Source: Paenibacillus contaminans
GTDB taxonomy: Bacteria; Bacillota; Bacilli; Paenibacillales; NBRC-103111
DNA length: 62,476 nucleotides
Direction: 5' to 3'
Assembly: GCF_003285015.1 (NCBI RefSeq)
Contig: NZ_QMFB01000046.1
Coordinates: 1 to 62,476, forward strand
Made by a program: the position numbers and the translations under genes. The notes under the pieces were generated by a model, which saw nothing but the letters and a program-made list of their open reading frames with translations, ran no database searches and was not told the origin of the DNA. This document shows, in pieces, positions 8,301-16,567 of the stretch (position 1 is the first letter of the stretch; every line of letters begins with the position of its first letter).

Positions 8301-9014
8301 GATTTGACTGAGTGCGTCCCTGCCCGCAGCAATTCTCGCGCTTGATTTGCCAAGAATGCCACTAGCAATGGCGATTGACGCATTATCTACACGGTTCGCT
8401 CCCGTTGACTCTACACCCGATTTTTTCGTTTTTGTCGGATCAGGAGCAAAGAAATCGACTACACCGAGATAATTGGATAGTTCAGCAGGTGTAAGCTGAT
8501 CGTAAATCATCATAAGGATAGCCGTCAGATTGCTTGGAGCTCCGATCTCAAAATCCCACCAGTTGTCGTAATAGGGGACTGCGGGATTATACTTATTCTG
8601 ATACAACCAAGCAAGCGCGCTTTTAATTTCCGCTAACACGGTCGCATTCCCGTACAAATTCGTATTGGGATTAATGTAAGCGCTTGTCAACGTATTAATA
8701 CGGCTATAACTTCCGCTAAAAGACGCCGATTTTGTCCAATCGGACAAGTCAGACCATAAATAGGTACGGCCCGTAACCGTATTTAATGTCGACCAAACGT
8801 TATCGATCCCTGCATTACTTGAGCTAAGGGCTGCCGCAATATCTGGATCGTTCTGGTCAAGCAGCACAGGGTTGCCTCTCCACTTCGCGCGCAGCGTATC
8901 AAATTCGTCGGCAGCAAGTGCCGAAGGCGAAAGTATAGACAGCGCTGTCAAGCTAACCATGATGGCAACGAGGAAAATAGAAATCGATCTTTTCATCTGA
9001 CAATTAAACATCAT
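5334..9014 (-). CDS. Secreted polysaccharide lyase family 8 with two CBM6-like modules
   Basis: A 1226-residue exported lyase that should cleave a uronic-acid polysaccharide (hyaluronan, chondroitin or xanthan) by beta-elimination, leaving unsaturated uronides. The signal peptide ends at ALA-A (34/35). The alpha-toroid domain (about 36-380) carries Asn207, His257, Tyr266 and Arg320/Arg324 in RGRGISR. As I recall them, these are spaced as in pneumococcal hyaluronate lyase (Asn349, His399, Tyr408, Arg462/466). The beta-sandwich domains follow to about 800. Then come a CBM6-like module (about 815-933), Ig/OmpL47-like repeats (about 940-1100) and a second, very similar CBM6-like module (1105-1226). 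There is no sortase or S-layer anchor. AAGGGTG seven bases before the ATG sets the start. It is the last gene of the importer operon. Substrate choice cannot be settled by eye. Confidence 0.92.
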   Translation of the reverse strand: MMFNCQMKRSISIFLVAIMVSLTALSILSPSALAADEFDTLRAKWRGNPVLLDQNDPDIAAALSSSNAGIDNVWSTLNTVTGRTYLWSDLSDWTKSASFSGSYSRINTLTSAYINPNTNLYGNATVLAEIKSALAWLYQNKYNPAVPYYDNWWDFEIGAPSNLTAILMMIYDQLTPAELSNYLGVVDFFAPDPTKTKKSGVESTGANRVDNASIAIASGILGKSSARIAAGRDALSQIFPYVTSGDGFYEDGSFIFHAKLAYTAGYGSVLISGLSRLLVILKGSTWEVTDPNVDHVYKWIEDSFRPIIYKGAAMDMVRGRGISRSGSNYPLGIYNTGLDHYQGRIIVLTILALADSAPPDKAALFKSWVKAWMLEDSYFTPYYKDLAAGSIASIKAFLNDPSVVPASELVRSYVFAGMDRVVHLRPGFGFGLSLSSSRIDVVENCCSENHKGQWTGQGMTYLYNNDGKQYDNNFWPTVDSTRLPGTTTDRTMENLSQNGVYNWAGGSTVNNLYSTSGMQFSALKVTGSPLEGKKSWFLFGDKMVALGAGIRNTNDQYVETIVENRMLNSSGDNTLTVNNTVKSNTVGWSESMNNVSWAHLAGNTTGSDIGYYFPGTATVHGLRESRTGAWKDINSNESTTPFTNNFLSLALGHGTNPTDASYAYAVLPNKTAADMANYASNPDITILENSADAQAVKDTSLNAVGVNFWNDMEKTIHVDGSGFIKSNKKASVTTLESTSANTLDVGVSDPTQANTGSIDIEINRSASGVLAVDPGITVTQLSPTIKMTVNVNAAIGKNFNAKFQLNAAPPTLPTITLQAASYDSMSGITHGGTVIGGVDNGDWVKFSQVDLSSGYNLFTANLGVPAQNAGQFVDVRLDSTTGPVVGTLTTQGTGSFAAMQDQSTLLTGASGVHDIYFKFRGSYGVGNFTYFKFINDVTPPVTVNNAPSGWVSHDVTLALTASDSGSGVANTYYSVDGGPQQTGTTVSIKTPGQHSVAYYSVDKAGNSEFTQTAIVKIDRTAPVSSATVISAQPTGTYVKPVTVTLNATDSESGLLNRMYSLDGGTTWQIYTSPLTLEGSNTFIQIRSTDHAGNVETAKSINLQPSIILQAESYDTMFGVSNGGTVIGNVDNGDWVAYSQVDLREGYNLFTARLGVPSGTGKTVEIRLDSKTGPLVGTLAVQSTGSFVSFTEQTTSLTGASGVHDVYVVFKGGSGVGNFDWFKFSMQ

Positions 9015-9040
9015 ACGATTTCACCCTTTCATTATCGGTT

Positions 9041-9919
9041 TTATCCCTTCAACGCCCCTACCATAGCACCTTTCACGAAGTATTTCTGGATCGCCGGATA
9101 GATCAGCAGAATAGGAAGCGTCGCAACCATAATCGTGGCATACTTAATGGTTTCAGCAATTTGAATGCCCTCATCTATGCCGACTCCGCCATTCATCCCC
9201 TCTGTCGAATTAGCCAGTAAGATTTCACGTAAAATGAGTTGAAGCGGGTACAAATCTCTGTTCTGCAGGAAGATCGACGCATAGAACCAGCCGTTCCATT
9301 TTTCTACTGCATAGTACAATATCATTACCGCAATTACCGGCATAGATAGAGGAATAATAATTCGGAACAAAATAACAAAATGATTCGCTCCGTCGATTTT
9401 GGCAGATTCCTCTAAGCTGTCCGGTATAGCCATAAACGACGTTCTCATAATAATTAAGTTGAATGTATTAATAGCAAATGGAAGAATGACCGCAAATAAC
9501 GAATTGTAAAGTCCTACACCTTTCACGACTAAATAGAGAGGGATCAAGCCGCCGGAAAAAAACATCGTCAACAAAATAAAGAAGATAAATACGCGATTCC
9601 ACAACACATTTTTACGCGACAGCACATAAGCGCCAAGCGTTGTTAACAGTAGGCTCACACTAACTCCGCCAACCACAAGAAAGATCGTGTTTATATAACC
9701 GGTCAATATTCTTTGATTACTGAAGACACGCTTATAAGCATCCAGACTAAAACCTAGCGATTTGTAAAGTATCCCTTTATGAGACATAAGTTGATTAGCA
9801 TCGCTTAATGAAGCAAAAGCCACATAGATCAACGGATATACCGTAATGCCAATAAACACCACCATCACAATACCAAGAACAATATCAAATATTTTTTCAG
9901 ACAAAGTTGTATGATTCAT
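9041..9919 (-). CDS. Sugar ABC importer permease (YtcP/LplC type)
   Basis: A 292-residue inner-membrane permease of the CUT1 (MalG-like) class with six predicted helices. The EAA loop reads EESAKIDGANHFVILFRIIIPLS (about residues 168-190), the site that docks the ATPase. The C-terminal QKYFVKGAMVGALKG is the family signature seen in all YtcP/LplC proteins. It lies 26 bases upstream of the PL8 gene and 12 bases downstream of the partner permease, so it should import oligosaccharides made by that lyase. No ATPase is encoded nearby. Confidence 0.93.
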   Translation of the reverse strand: MNHTTLSEKIFDIVLGIVMVVFIGITVYPLIYVAFASLSDANQLMSHKGILYKSLGFSLDAYKRVFSNQRILTGYINTIFLVVGGVSVSLLLTTLGAYVLSRKNVLWNRVFIFFILLTMFFSGGLIPLYLVVKGVGLYNSLFAVILPFAINTFNLIIMRTSFMAIPDSLEESAKIDGANHFVILFRIIIPLSMPVIAVMILYYAVEKWNGWFYASIFLQNRDLYPLQLILREILLANSTEGMNGGVGIDEGIQIAETIKYATIMVATLPILLIYPAIQKYFVKGAMVGALKG

Positions 9920-9931
9920 AGGTCGCCTTCC

Positions 9932-10870
9932 TTACCACAATCCATTTTGACTCACTTTACGGCTAATACGGTTGGCTATAATGAGTAAGGCCAAATTAAT
10001 GACGGAATTAAAAAGTCCAACTGCGGAACTGAAGCCCCAATCAAATTCCAATAAACCGCTGCGATAAACATAAGAGGAGATAATATCAGCGGTGCTGTAC
10101 GTAATTGGATTGTAAAGCAAGATCACTTTCTCGAAGCCTACATTCATTAAATTACCCATACGCAGAATAAACATAATCGTAATGGTAGGCGCAATCCCAG
10201 GCAACGTGATATACATCATCTGCTTCCAACGGCTGGCCCCGTCCATTCGTGCCGCTTCGTATTGCTCCTGATCGATACCCATTAGTGCAGCCATGTATAT
10301 AATCGATTCCCAGCCAATTTTTTGCCAAATTTCCGAAATGATATAGATAGATCTGAATAACTCAGGCTTCTGCAGCATCGATTGACCATCACCGCCGAAG
10401 AAGGTAAGGATCGAATTGATGACACCGCCGCTATTCGTGAAATCTGTAATCATCCCGCATATCACGACCATGGAAATAAAATAAGGCATGTAGGAAACGG
10501 ATTGAATCGTTTTTCTAAAAACTTTATTTTTGATCTCATTGAGAAGCAACGCGAGAATAATAGGCATGGGAAACTCAAATATAATGGTATACAAACTAAG
10601 AATGATCGTGTTTTTCAAAATCCGCCAAAAATAATAACCGCTCAGTAAAGTGTGAAAATGCTGAAATCCTACCCAATCACTAGCCGCAATCCCTTTCAAC
10701 GGCACATAATCTTTAAAAGCAATAATCGCTCCATACATCGGGGCATATTGAAAAATGACAAAATATAGGATGACAGGCAGCATCATAAGATATAACGATT
10801 TATTTATTCGAAAATCCTTAACAAAAATGCTCTTCTTCGTTTCCTTGGTTAACGGCAAAACACGATCCAT
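9932..10870 (-). CDS. Sugar ABC importer permease (LplB type)
   Basis: A 312-residue CUT1 permease (MalF/LplB-like) with six helices and the EAA motif YEAARMDGASRWKQMMYITLP in its last third. It ends in the typical SQNGLW. I start it at the ATG at 10870, preceded by AGGTAG, rather than at a GTG six codons upstream with no ribosome site. It pairs with the permease at 9041-9919 to form the channel. An intercistronic hairpin separates it from the binding-protein gene. Confidence 0.92.
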   Translation of the reverse strand: MDRVLPLTKETKKSIFVKDFRINKSLYLMMLPVILYFVIFQYAPMYGAIIAFKDYVPLKGIAASDWVGFQHFHTLLSGYYFWRILKNTIILSLYTIIFEFPMPIILALLLNEIKNKVFRKTIQSVSYMPYFISMVVICGMITDFTNSGGVINSILTFFGGDGQSMLQKPELFRSIYIISEIWQKIGWESIIYMAALMGIDQEQYEAARMDGASRWKQMMYITLPGIAPTITIMFILRMGNLMNVGFEKVILLYNPITYSTADIISSYVYRSGLLEFDWGFSSAVGLFNSVINLALLIIANRISRKVSQNGLW

Positions 10871-10904
10871 AAGACTACCTACTTTCACTCAGCTATGAAC
10901 AGGA

Positions 10905-10928
10905 AAAGGGGAATGACTTCTCCCCTTT
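10905..10928 (-). other. Intercistronic hairpin after the binding-protein gene
   Basis: A perfect 7-bp repeat AAAGGGG / CCCCTTT with a 10-base loop, between the binding-protein stop (10952) and the permease start (10870). The minus strand has only TCC after the stem, so it may act as a weak attenuator or RNA stabiliser that keeps binding-protein levels above permease levels. That role is inferred. Confidence 0.5.
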
Positions 10929-10951
10929 ATCCTACGTTCTTTCAGCAACAC

Positions 10952-12598
10952 TTAACGCTTGTTGTAACGCTCCAATGCGGCTTGTTGAATTTCAACTGCG
11001 CGGTCGATATTCAACGATTTCAATTTTTCCAGGTATTTGTCGAAGCTTTCAATGGGGTCTGCGCCTAAAATGATTTTCATGGTTGTTTCATCCACTAACG
11101 TATTGACTTGGTTCATGATTTTAGCTAATTCCGTACTTTCTTCCGGTGTGGCTGAAACTAATGGCATTTTGTATTTCATGACATCTGTATTTTGCCACGT
11201 TGTAATGGCATCTTTTTGTTGTTTTAATTGGTTATATTGTTCTGCGTAGCCTACGTCCTGTACGAAAGGACCCGATGAATTTCCTCTGATATGGAGAAGC
11301 ATAGCTTGCGCAACTGTAAGTTTGTCAGGGTTTTTCATAATCAAATCGGTGTATGTCGGTTTGCCGTTAACCATGGTGTAGCTTACGCCATCTGTACCGA
11401 AGTTAAAAAACTTATGGCCTTCTTCGCCGTATCCGTAGTCGAGAAATTTCGCGGCAAGCTCTGCGTTTTTGCTTTTGCCCGTAATAGCCACCATGCCGCC
11501 GCTAAAAAATTTGAAGTCTTTTTGACCAAACATCGGCTTATCGCCTTTATTCAGAACGGGATACGGTGCGCCAACCAAATCGTATTTCGGATCCTTCTCT
11601 GCAACAGCGCCAAGCCATTTCCCGATCCCGCCTCCAGCATTGCCAATCGCAGCCGCGGATTTACCGGAAGTCATATTGGCATCAAGCGCTTTCATATCCG
11701 CCGTTGCAATGTTTTTGTCAAGCAGTCCTTCGGCATACCATTTACGCATTGTTGCAAGGAAATCTTTATAGGCAGGCTGTGCAGGTCCGTACTTCACTTT
11801 TCCGTTATCGATATAGAAGCTATTATTGATACCGTAAGCGCCGATGAATGCCCCTTCACTAAGACCTAAAAGCGGGCGAGGCATACTATTGAATGTCAAT
11901 GGAGCCTCAACGCCTTTTTTCTCCTTAAATGCTTTCAGAACGGTGTACCACTCATCGATCGTTGTTGGGGTTTGCAAACCCAATTCATCTAAATAATCTT
12001 TTCTCAAGACAGGTCCTTGGTAAACGGCCAAGTAATCATCACCGCGTATAAACGGGAATGCAAAATAAGAACCTGAATCCGTTTTCACCATTTTGTCAAC
12101 TTCAGGATGTTCCTTTAAATACTTTTTCAAATTTGGAGCATGTTTATCAATAATGTCATTTAGCTTCACAATCGCGCCATCTTTGATCGCTTTTTCCGGA
12201 CCTCCGGGATATTCAAGCCAATTATATTCGATCATATCCGGCAGTTCGCCTGAAGCCAGCATCACGTTTAATTGTTCTTTTGTTTGATTAGCAGCAGGGT
12301 TCAGCCATTTGATATTTACCCCCGTTTTCTTTTGCCACTCTTGGTATAAAGGAATGTCATTCACGCTTGGCTTGAGCTGCAAAACGGAATTTAATGCATC
12401 TGTCCAATAAGAAAGTTGAACATCCGATTTTAGTGGATACGTCGTTGTTGCACCAGCTTGTGCAGGTGCAGATGGAGATGGAGATGCAGATGCAGATGGA
12501 GCAGCTTGCTTATCCTCTGACTTGGCGCAGGCGATCAACGCTGTGCTCGACAAAGCTATGGACAAGACCGTTGAAACGAGTTTCGTTTTCTTTTTCAT
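10952..12598 (-). CDS. Solute-binding lipoprotein of the PL8 locus (LplA type)
   Basis: A 548-residue extracellular sugar-binding protein anchored by lipid at Cys24 (lipobox LIAC). It is followed by a disordered Ser/Ala/Pro linker (SASASPSPSAP) coded by a run of GATGGA/GATGCA-type triplets on the plus strand. The mature part has the long family-1 solute-binding fold typical of LplA/YtcQ, with motifs such as WYTVLKAFKEKKG. It delivers oligosaccharides to the two permeases downstream. TCAGGAGGG before the ATG is a strong ribosome site. It heads the operon SBP-permease-permease-PL8. Confidence 0.92.
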   Translation of the reverse strand: MKKKTKLVSTVLSIALSSTALIACAKSEDKQAAPSASASPSPSAPAQAGATTTYPLKSDVQLSYWTDALNSVLQLKPSVNDIPLYQEWQKKTGVNIKWLNPAANQTKEQLNVMLASGELPDMIEYNWLEYPGGPEKAIKDGAIVKLNDIIDKHAPNLKKYLKEHPEVDKMVKTDSGSYFAFPFIRGDDYLAVYQGPVLRKDYLDELGLQTPTTIDEWYTVLKAFKEKKGVEAPLTFNSMPRPLLGLSEGAFIGAYGINNSFYIDNGKVKYGPAQPAYKDFLATMRKWYAEGLLDKNIATADMKALDANMTSGKSAAAIGNAGGGIGKWLGAVAEKDPKYDLVGAPYPVLNKGDKPMFGQKDFKFFSGGMVAITGKSKNAELAAKFLDYGYGEEGHKFFNFGTDGVSYTMVNGKPTYTDLIMKNPDKLTVAQAMLLHIRGNSSGPFVQDVGYAEQYNQLKQQKDAITTWQNTDVMKYKMPLVSATPEESTELAKIMNQVNTLVDETTMKIILGADPIESFDKYLEKLKSLNIDRAVEIQQAALERYNKR

Positions 12599-12788
12599 AT
12601 TGCTTAACCCTCCTGATTATTGATCATTCGTTTGGTTCTGCCTTGCCACTTTATTATGATAAATGAAACACGAAAATGAAATCACAAGAACCTGCAGACG
12701 CATCTACAAAACTAAAATTCCAATCAACAATATGTGCAAGTTCATCTACTTTTTTCGTTTCTTTTGTTTCATAACAAGAAAAAGAATC

Positions 12789-12831
12789 GAAAAAGGTACC
12801 GCCACTCCTGATTTCTGAGTAGTAGTACCTT
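12789..12831 (-). terminator. Terminator of the membrane AraC regulator gene
   Basis: Imperfect 13-bp stem (GGTACTACTACTC / GGAGTGGCGGTACC, with G-T pairs) a few bases after the stop of the 12839 gene. On the minus strand it is followed by TTTTTC. It separates the regulator from the importer operon. Confidence 0.8.
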
Positions 12832-12838
12832 CCTTGCG

Positions 12839-15145
12839 TCACGATAAATGAACCGATATTTCTTTGAACTTGCCAGGAGTAACACCTTCATGTTTTTTAA
12901 ATGTTCGGATAAACGTGTTCGATTCACTAAATCCGACGAGCGTTGAAATTTCATGCATGGTCAGCTTTTGATTCATAATTAATTCTTTTGCTTTTTCGAT
13001 CCGAACTTTATTTATGTAATCAAGCAGTCCCTCGCCCGTTTGCTCTTTAAATAATCTGGATAAATAGGTTGGTCTCATTTGAAACCGATCGCCGATCATC
13101 GTAATATTCAAATTCACATTATGATATTGTTCCCGAATATAGTCAATCATACTTTGAGACAATTCATCCAATTCATTTTGTCTAGATTGAAGTTGATTTG
13201 ACTTTCTTTTATCTAATGTAATGTCGCAAACTTCCTTTAACATCCTTGTAAGCTGTACATGCATGTCTTGAATGGACTCGCATTCTGTAAGCTTTTCGAT
13301 CCGTTCTAAACTCATTACATGCGACACATTAAGCACATCGCCAATTTCATGTAAAGCCTTCACCATCGTACTAACAAGGTCAAACATCAGGCAGCGTGCA
13401 AGTGACACCGAGATCGGATTGTTTTTAAGATTCCTTTCAATAATGTCATCCAAAGCTTCCTTGGCCTTATCATAATCTCCAATTTTCATAAAATTAATAA
13501 GATGCTGCTCTAGTTGAAGCGGATAATAATAACCATCCGTTATATCGGCGAGTGTCTCTTTTCGAATCTCATCGAAAGACAGTATCTCCTTATCACCCAA
13601 AATCAGCTTATACTCCATCGCATCAACAGACTCTTTATACGCGCTTGTTATACCTGCAATTGAAGTATGCACACTACTAATCGAAACGGTTAAATCAATT
13701 TTATATTTATTCTTCAAAAACTGTTGTGCTTGGGAAGCTATCTGACGCAATTCAGATAAGTCCTCATCCCGCCCCTTGCTGTTGAAATTAATGATGCAGG
13801 CTAACATGTCATCCATTTCTGTCATATAGCCTGTATGCTTGGTATTTATGATTTCCTCGACCACATTCGTTACAATAAATTGTAGAAGTTTAAGTTTATC
13901 CGTTTCGCTTCCATTAATCGTATCAAAAAATACATCATTGGCTTCGACATAAAACAGTAGAACAGCAAAATATTCATTGTCGAATTGCATCCTGTAGGCC
14001 GTTAGCGAATCTTCTAATGAAATTTGATTTTCTAACCTTCCTTTTAATAGCCTGGTCATGAAATTGGAGCGTAATAAATAATTTTGCTGCATGAGACGAA
14101 CATTTACTTGTTCCTTTTCCGTTAAGGTATTCGAGATCATATGTTGAATAAACTGAAATTCGTTATGCCCAGTATCAATCGAAACGTCCGATTTGTCTCT
14201 AAAGGTTTGAACGATTCGAGAAATAGGATTATAGTTTCGTCTCAAGAAAAAATAGGTTAATAACCCTCCCCCGAAAATGCTTAAGAATATACTGAATATT
14301 GTAAAATTCCTCACCTTTATCGCTTTTTGCCAAACCAAGTTGCTAGGTACAGTTGTCACATATGTAAGACCTGGAAACTTCGAATGGATAAAATAGGTCT
14401 CCGAATCCTGTTCTTTATAAGTTTCTCCCTTACTGGATAGCAGTGCCCGATTTTCTTGATCTAGCAATAGTACCTCACCGCCATTGAACAATTGCACGTT
14501 CTGAACCGCATGCAATAGTTTATCACTGTCGATATAAATGACTACCGTTCCTTCTGGTTTCTCCTTTTCCTTTGAGGACAAGTGAGTTACATACGCAATA
14601 GACTGACGAGTGCTACCCCGTTCATCGCGATATGTGAGTGGTATAAATCCGGAATACTGGTTGTGTAACATAGCCATCCAGGCCTCGTAGCTAAACGCCG
14701 AATCCTTATGGAATTCATCATACATTTCCTTGCTGCTTCGCATTACTTCCGGCGATAGAACAACATCCCCTGGTGAGTAATAGACATAGTAATTCGTAAT
14801 TTGAGCGTAAGGAGTTTTGAATTTCCTCAATTCTTGAACGATCTGATAAAGGGAGAATTGATAATCATTCTTTCCCAGCTTATCCGTGAACATAAGGTCT
14901 TGCACTTTGGTGTGCCAAGTGATTTCCGAATTTAATCTTGTAATACTATCCAATTGGTTGTCAATATTCTCACGAACCTGACTCAGCAATGCTTCATTAG
15001 CTCTATGAATTTCACCTTCAAGCGCTTTGCTTGATTCTTGATACACAAATACACTGATCAATATGGGCAGCAACAAAATGGATAAATAAGATAAGAGCCA
15101 GGATAAGATAACACTTCGTCTGTTCTGCCATAAATTCTTTATCAT
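12839..15145 (-). CDS. Membrane-anchored AraC-type regulator (YtdP-like) of the PL8 locus
   Basis: A 768-residue one-component sensor/regulator. Two membrane helices (about 11-35 and 278-298) bracket an extracytoplasmic Cache-like sensor. A cytoplasmic linker follows, ending in an AraC double helix-turn-helix (about 665-765; readable motifs MIGDRFQMRPTYLSRLFKEQ and EISTLVGFSESNTFIRTFKK). Such proteins sense extracellular sugars or binding-protein complexes and switch on the neighbouring importer. I start at the ATG at 15145, six bases after GGGGAG, instead of a longer frame. It sits just upstream of the importer operon in the same direction but is separated from it by a terminator. Confidence 0.9.
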   Translation of the reverse strand: MIKNLWQNRRSVILSWLLSYLSILLLPILISVFVYQESSKALEGEIHRANEALLSQVRENIDNQLDSITRLNSEITWHTKVQDLMFTDKLGKNDYQFSLYQIVQELRKFKTPYAQITNYYVYYSPGDVVLSPEVMRSSKEMYDEFHKDSAFSYEAWMAMLHNQYSGFIPLTYRDERGSTRQSIAYVTHLSSKEKEKPEGTVVIYIDSDKLLHAVQNVQLFNGGEVLLLDQENRALLSSKGETYKEQDSETYFIHSKFPGLTYVTTVPSNLVWQKAIKVRNFTIFSIFLSIFGGGLLTYFFLRRNYNPISRIVQTFRDKSDVSIDTGHNEFQFIQHMISNTLTEKEQVNVRLMQQNYLLRSNFMTRLLKGRLENQISLEDSLTAYRMQFDNEYFAVLLFYVEANDVFFDTINGSETDKLKLLQFIVTNVVEEIINTKHTGYMTEMDDMLACIINFNSKGRDEDLSELRQIASQAQQFLKNKYKIDLTVSISSVHTSIAGITSAYKESVDAMEYKLILGDKEILSFDEIRKETLADITDGYYYPLQLEQHLINFMKIGDYDKAKEALDDIIERNLKNNPISVSLARCLMFDLVSTMVKALHEIGDVLNVSHVMSLERIEKLTECESIQDMHVQLTRMLKEVCDITLDKRKSNQLQSRQNELDELSQSMIDYIREQYHNVNLNITMIGDRFQMRPTYLSRLFKEQTGEGLLDYINKVRIEKAKELIMNQKLTMHEISTLVGFSESNTFIRTFKKHEGVTPGKFKEISVHLS

Positions 15146-15305
15146 CAAACGCTCCCCTTTCCCGGCTTGCATTTGCTATTCTCGGCCTGTTGTTCTAGTT
15201 CGCAGAAACGGCAATCGTAAGACAATCACACATCGTAATTATAATTACCGAGATATAGGAAGTATATAGAAACGATCGATAATAAAATTTAGTCTATTAA
15301 CGCGG

Positions 15306-15353
15306 CAAAAAGAGCTTGCCACCTGCACTAAAAGTTACAGGTGAGCTAAGCTC
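15306..15353 (-). terminator. Terminator of the GH88/SGNH operon
   Basis: Long imperfect stem (GAGCTTAGCTCACCTG / CAGGTGGCAAGCTC) with a 12-base loop and then TTTTT on the minus strand, about 30 bases after the SGNH gene stop. Confidence 0.85.
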
Positions 15354-15380
15354 GTTCTTCATGTTACATCATTCATAAAA

Positions 15381-16526
15381 CTAACCATTTACCAGCAGCT
15401 TTAAAATATGAACGGCATTGCCTCCGCTTTGTTCGTGCCTGTCTCTGGAAATACGGACTTTTATGGTATGTGTCCCTCGCTCAAGCTGATCGGCAAACAA
15501 AACGAGCTTTGGCCGATAGAATGCCGGACAATATCGGTCAAACAGGGAGATATGACGAAATGGTTCACCGTCAATGGAAACCTCGACATCCCCGGTGTCC
15601 ATACCGCCCAGCATAGAAATCCCTATCGCGGTTCCTGTAAAACGGAACATCCATTCCGATCCAGGCTTCTCCGCCATGTAAATATCAGCAGGAGGCGTCC
15701 AATTGCATGTTTTCTCCGTTGTCCAGCCTTTGATCTCTTGCCAACCGGATGCACCCTCGGCCTCAAGGGGAGACAACTGTTTGCCATTCGCATAACAGAA
15801 CGGGTCTATCGGGGAAGGGAGTCCCAGCTGATCTTCAGACTCCTCATTAGCTGCACGGAGTGATTCCTCCAGAAAAACTTCGAGAAATTGCGCATATAAA
15901 GCATATCCGAAATCGTTTGGATGTACGGTATCTTCACTTAAATCTTTCCATTGTAATGTACCGGATACGATTTTGCTGTAAATAGCGCTGGCAATATTCA
16001 CGGAAGGCAGTTGATAATACTCGGCTACTTCTTCGTGATTATAGATATTTTCCTGTAGCCTCGCATTCTCTGTAAAGCTTTCGGAGCCTGATTGATTCGC
16101 GGTATAAAGAAAGCAAATGTCTATGTGTGGATTTTTCCGCTTGGCGTGACGGACGATCCCCTCCATTGCTCGAATAGAATCGGTCCGATTACCCGCATCG
16201 TTTACAGCGAATTCTATAAATAAAAGATCGACTTCCGCAAGGTTAGGAATATGATCCTCCAATCGATAGGCCCCGTACGTAGAATCTGTTCCTCCAATAG
16301 CAGCATTGACAAACGTGAAAGCCGTCTCAGGAAAACGACGTTCTAAATATCGGCACGTTAGCGACCGGTAGCTTGTTCGCTCACGGTCTGAAGAACCACC
16401 TCCATCTGTTACAGACCCTCCGATGAAAGCGATCCTCACTTCAGGGACATTTCCAAGCTTTAATGCGATTCGCTTCAAACCGTTACGCATCGAAAAATCG
16501 TGAAATCGCTCCTCACTGACCAACAT
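15381..16526 (-). CDS. SGNH/GDSL-family hydrolase with C-terminal beta-domain
   Basis: A 381-residue probable carbohydrate esterase. The N-terminal SGNH domain shows the nucleophile block AFIGGSVTDGGG (Ser38), a Gly block (NAAIGGTDS), the Asn block (FAVNDAG) and the Asp-His block (DTVHPNDFGYA). The last third (from about 255) is a beta-rich domain (WMFRFTGTAIGISMLGG) that may bind carbohydrate. There is no signal peptide, so it should act inside the cell, removing acetyl or other acyl groups from imported oligosaccharides. ATG 16526 has AGGTGA five bases upstream; an upstream TTG has none. It is the last gene of the operon. Confidence 0.85.
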   Translation of the reverse strand: MLVSEERFHDFSMRNGLKRIALKLGNVPEVRIAFIGGSVTDGGGSSDRERTSYRSLTCRYLERRFPETAFTFVNAAIGGTDSTYGAYRLEDHIPNLAEVDLLFIEFAVNDAGNRTDSIRAMEGIVRHAKRKNPHIDICFLYTANQSGSESFTENARLQENIYNHEEVAEYYQLPSVNIASAIYSKIVSGTLQWKDLSEDTVHPNDFGYALYAQFLEVFLEESLRAANEESEDQLGLPSPIDPFCYANGKQLSPLEAEGASGWQEIKGWTTEKTCNWTPPADIYMAEKPGSEWMFRFTGTAIGISMLGGMDTGDVEVSIDGEPFRHISLFDRYCPAFYRPKLVLFADQLERGTHTIKVRISRDRHEQSGGNAVHILKLLVNG

Positions 16527-16567
16527 GCAACTCACCTCAACTATCAATTTTTTAAGCAGGCAACCTA

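Noticed and set aside
12478..12502. GATGGA/GATGCA triplet run as a possible microsatellite
   Set aside because: It encodes the Ser/Ala/Pro linker behind the lipobox of the binding protein and is normal for such linkers.
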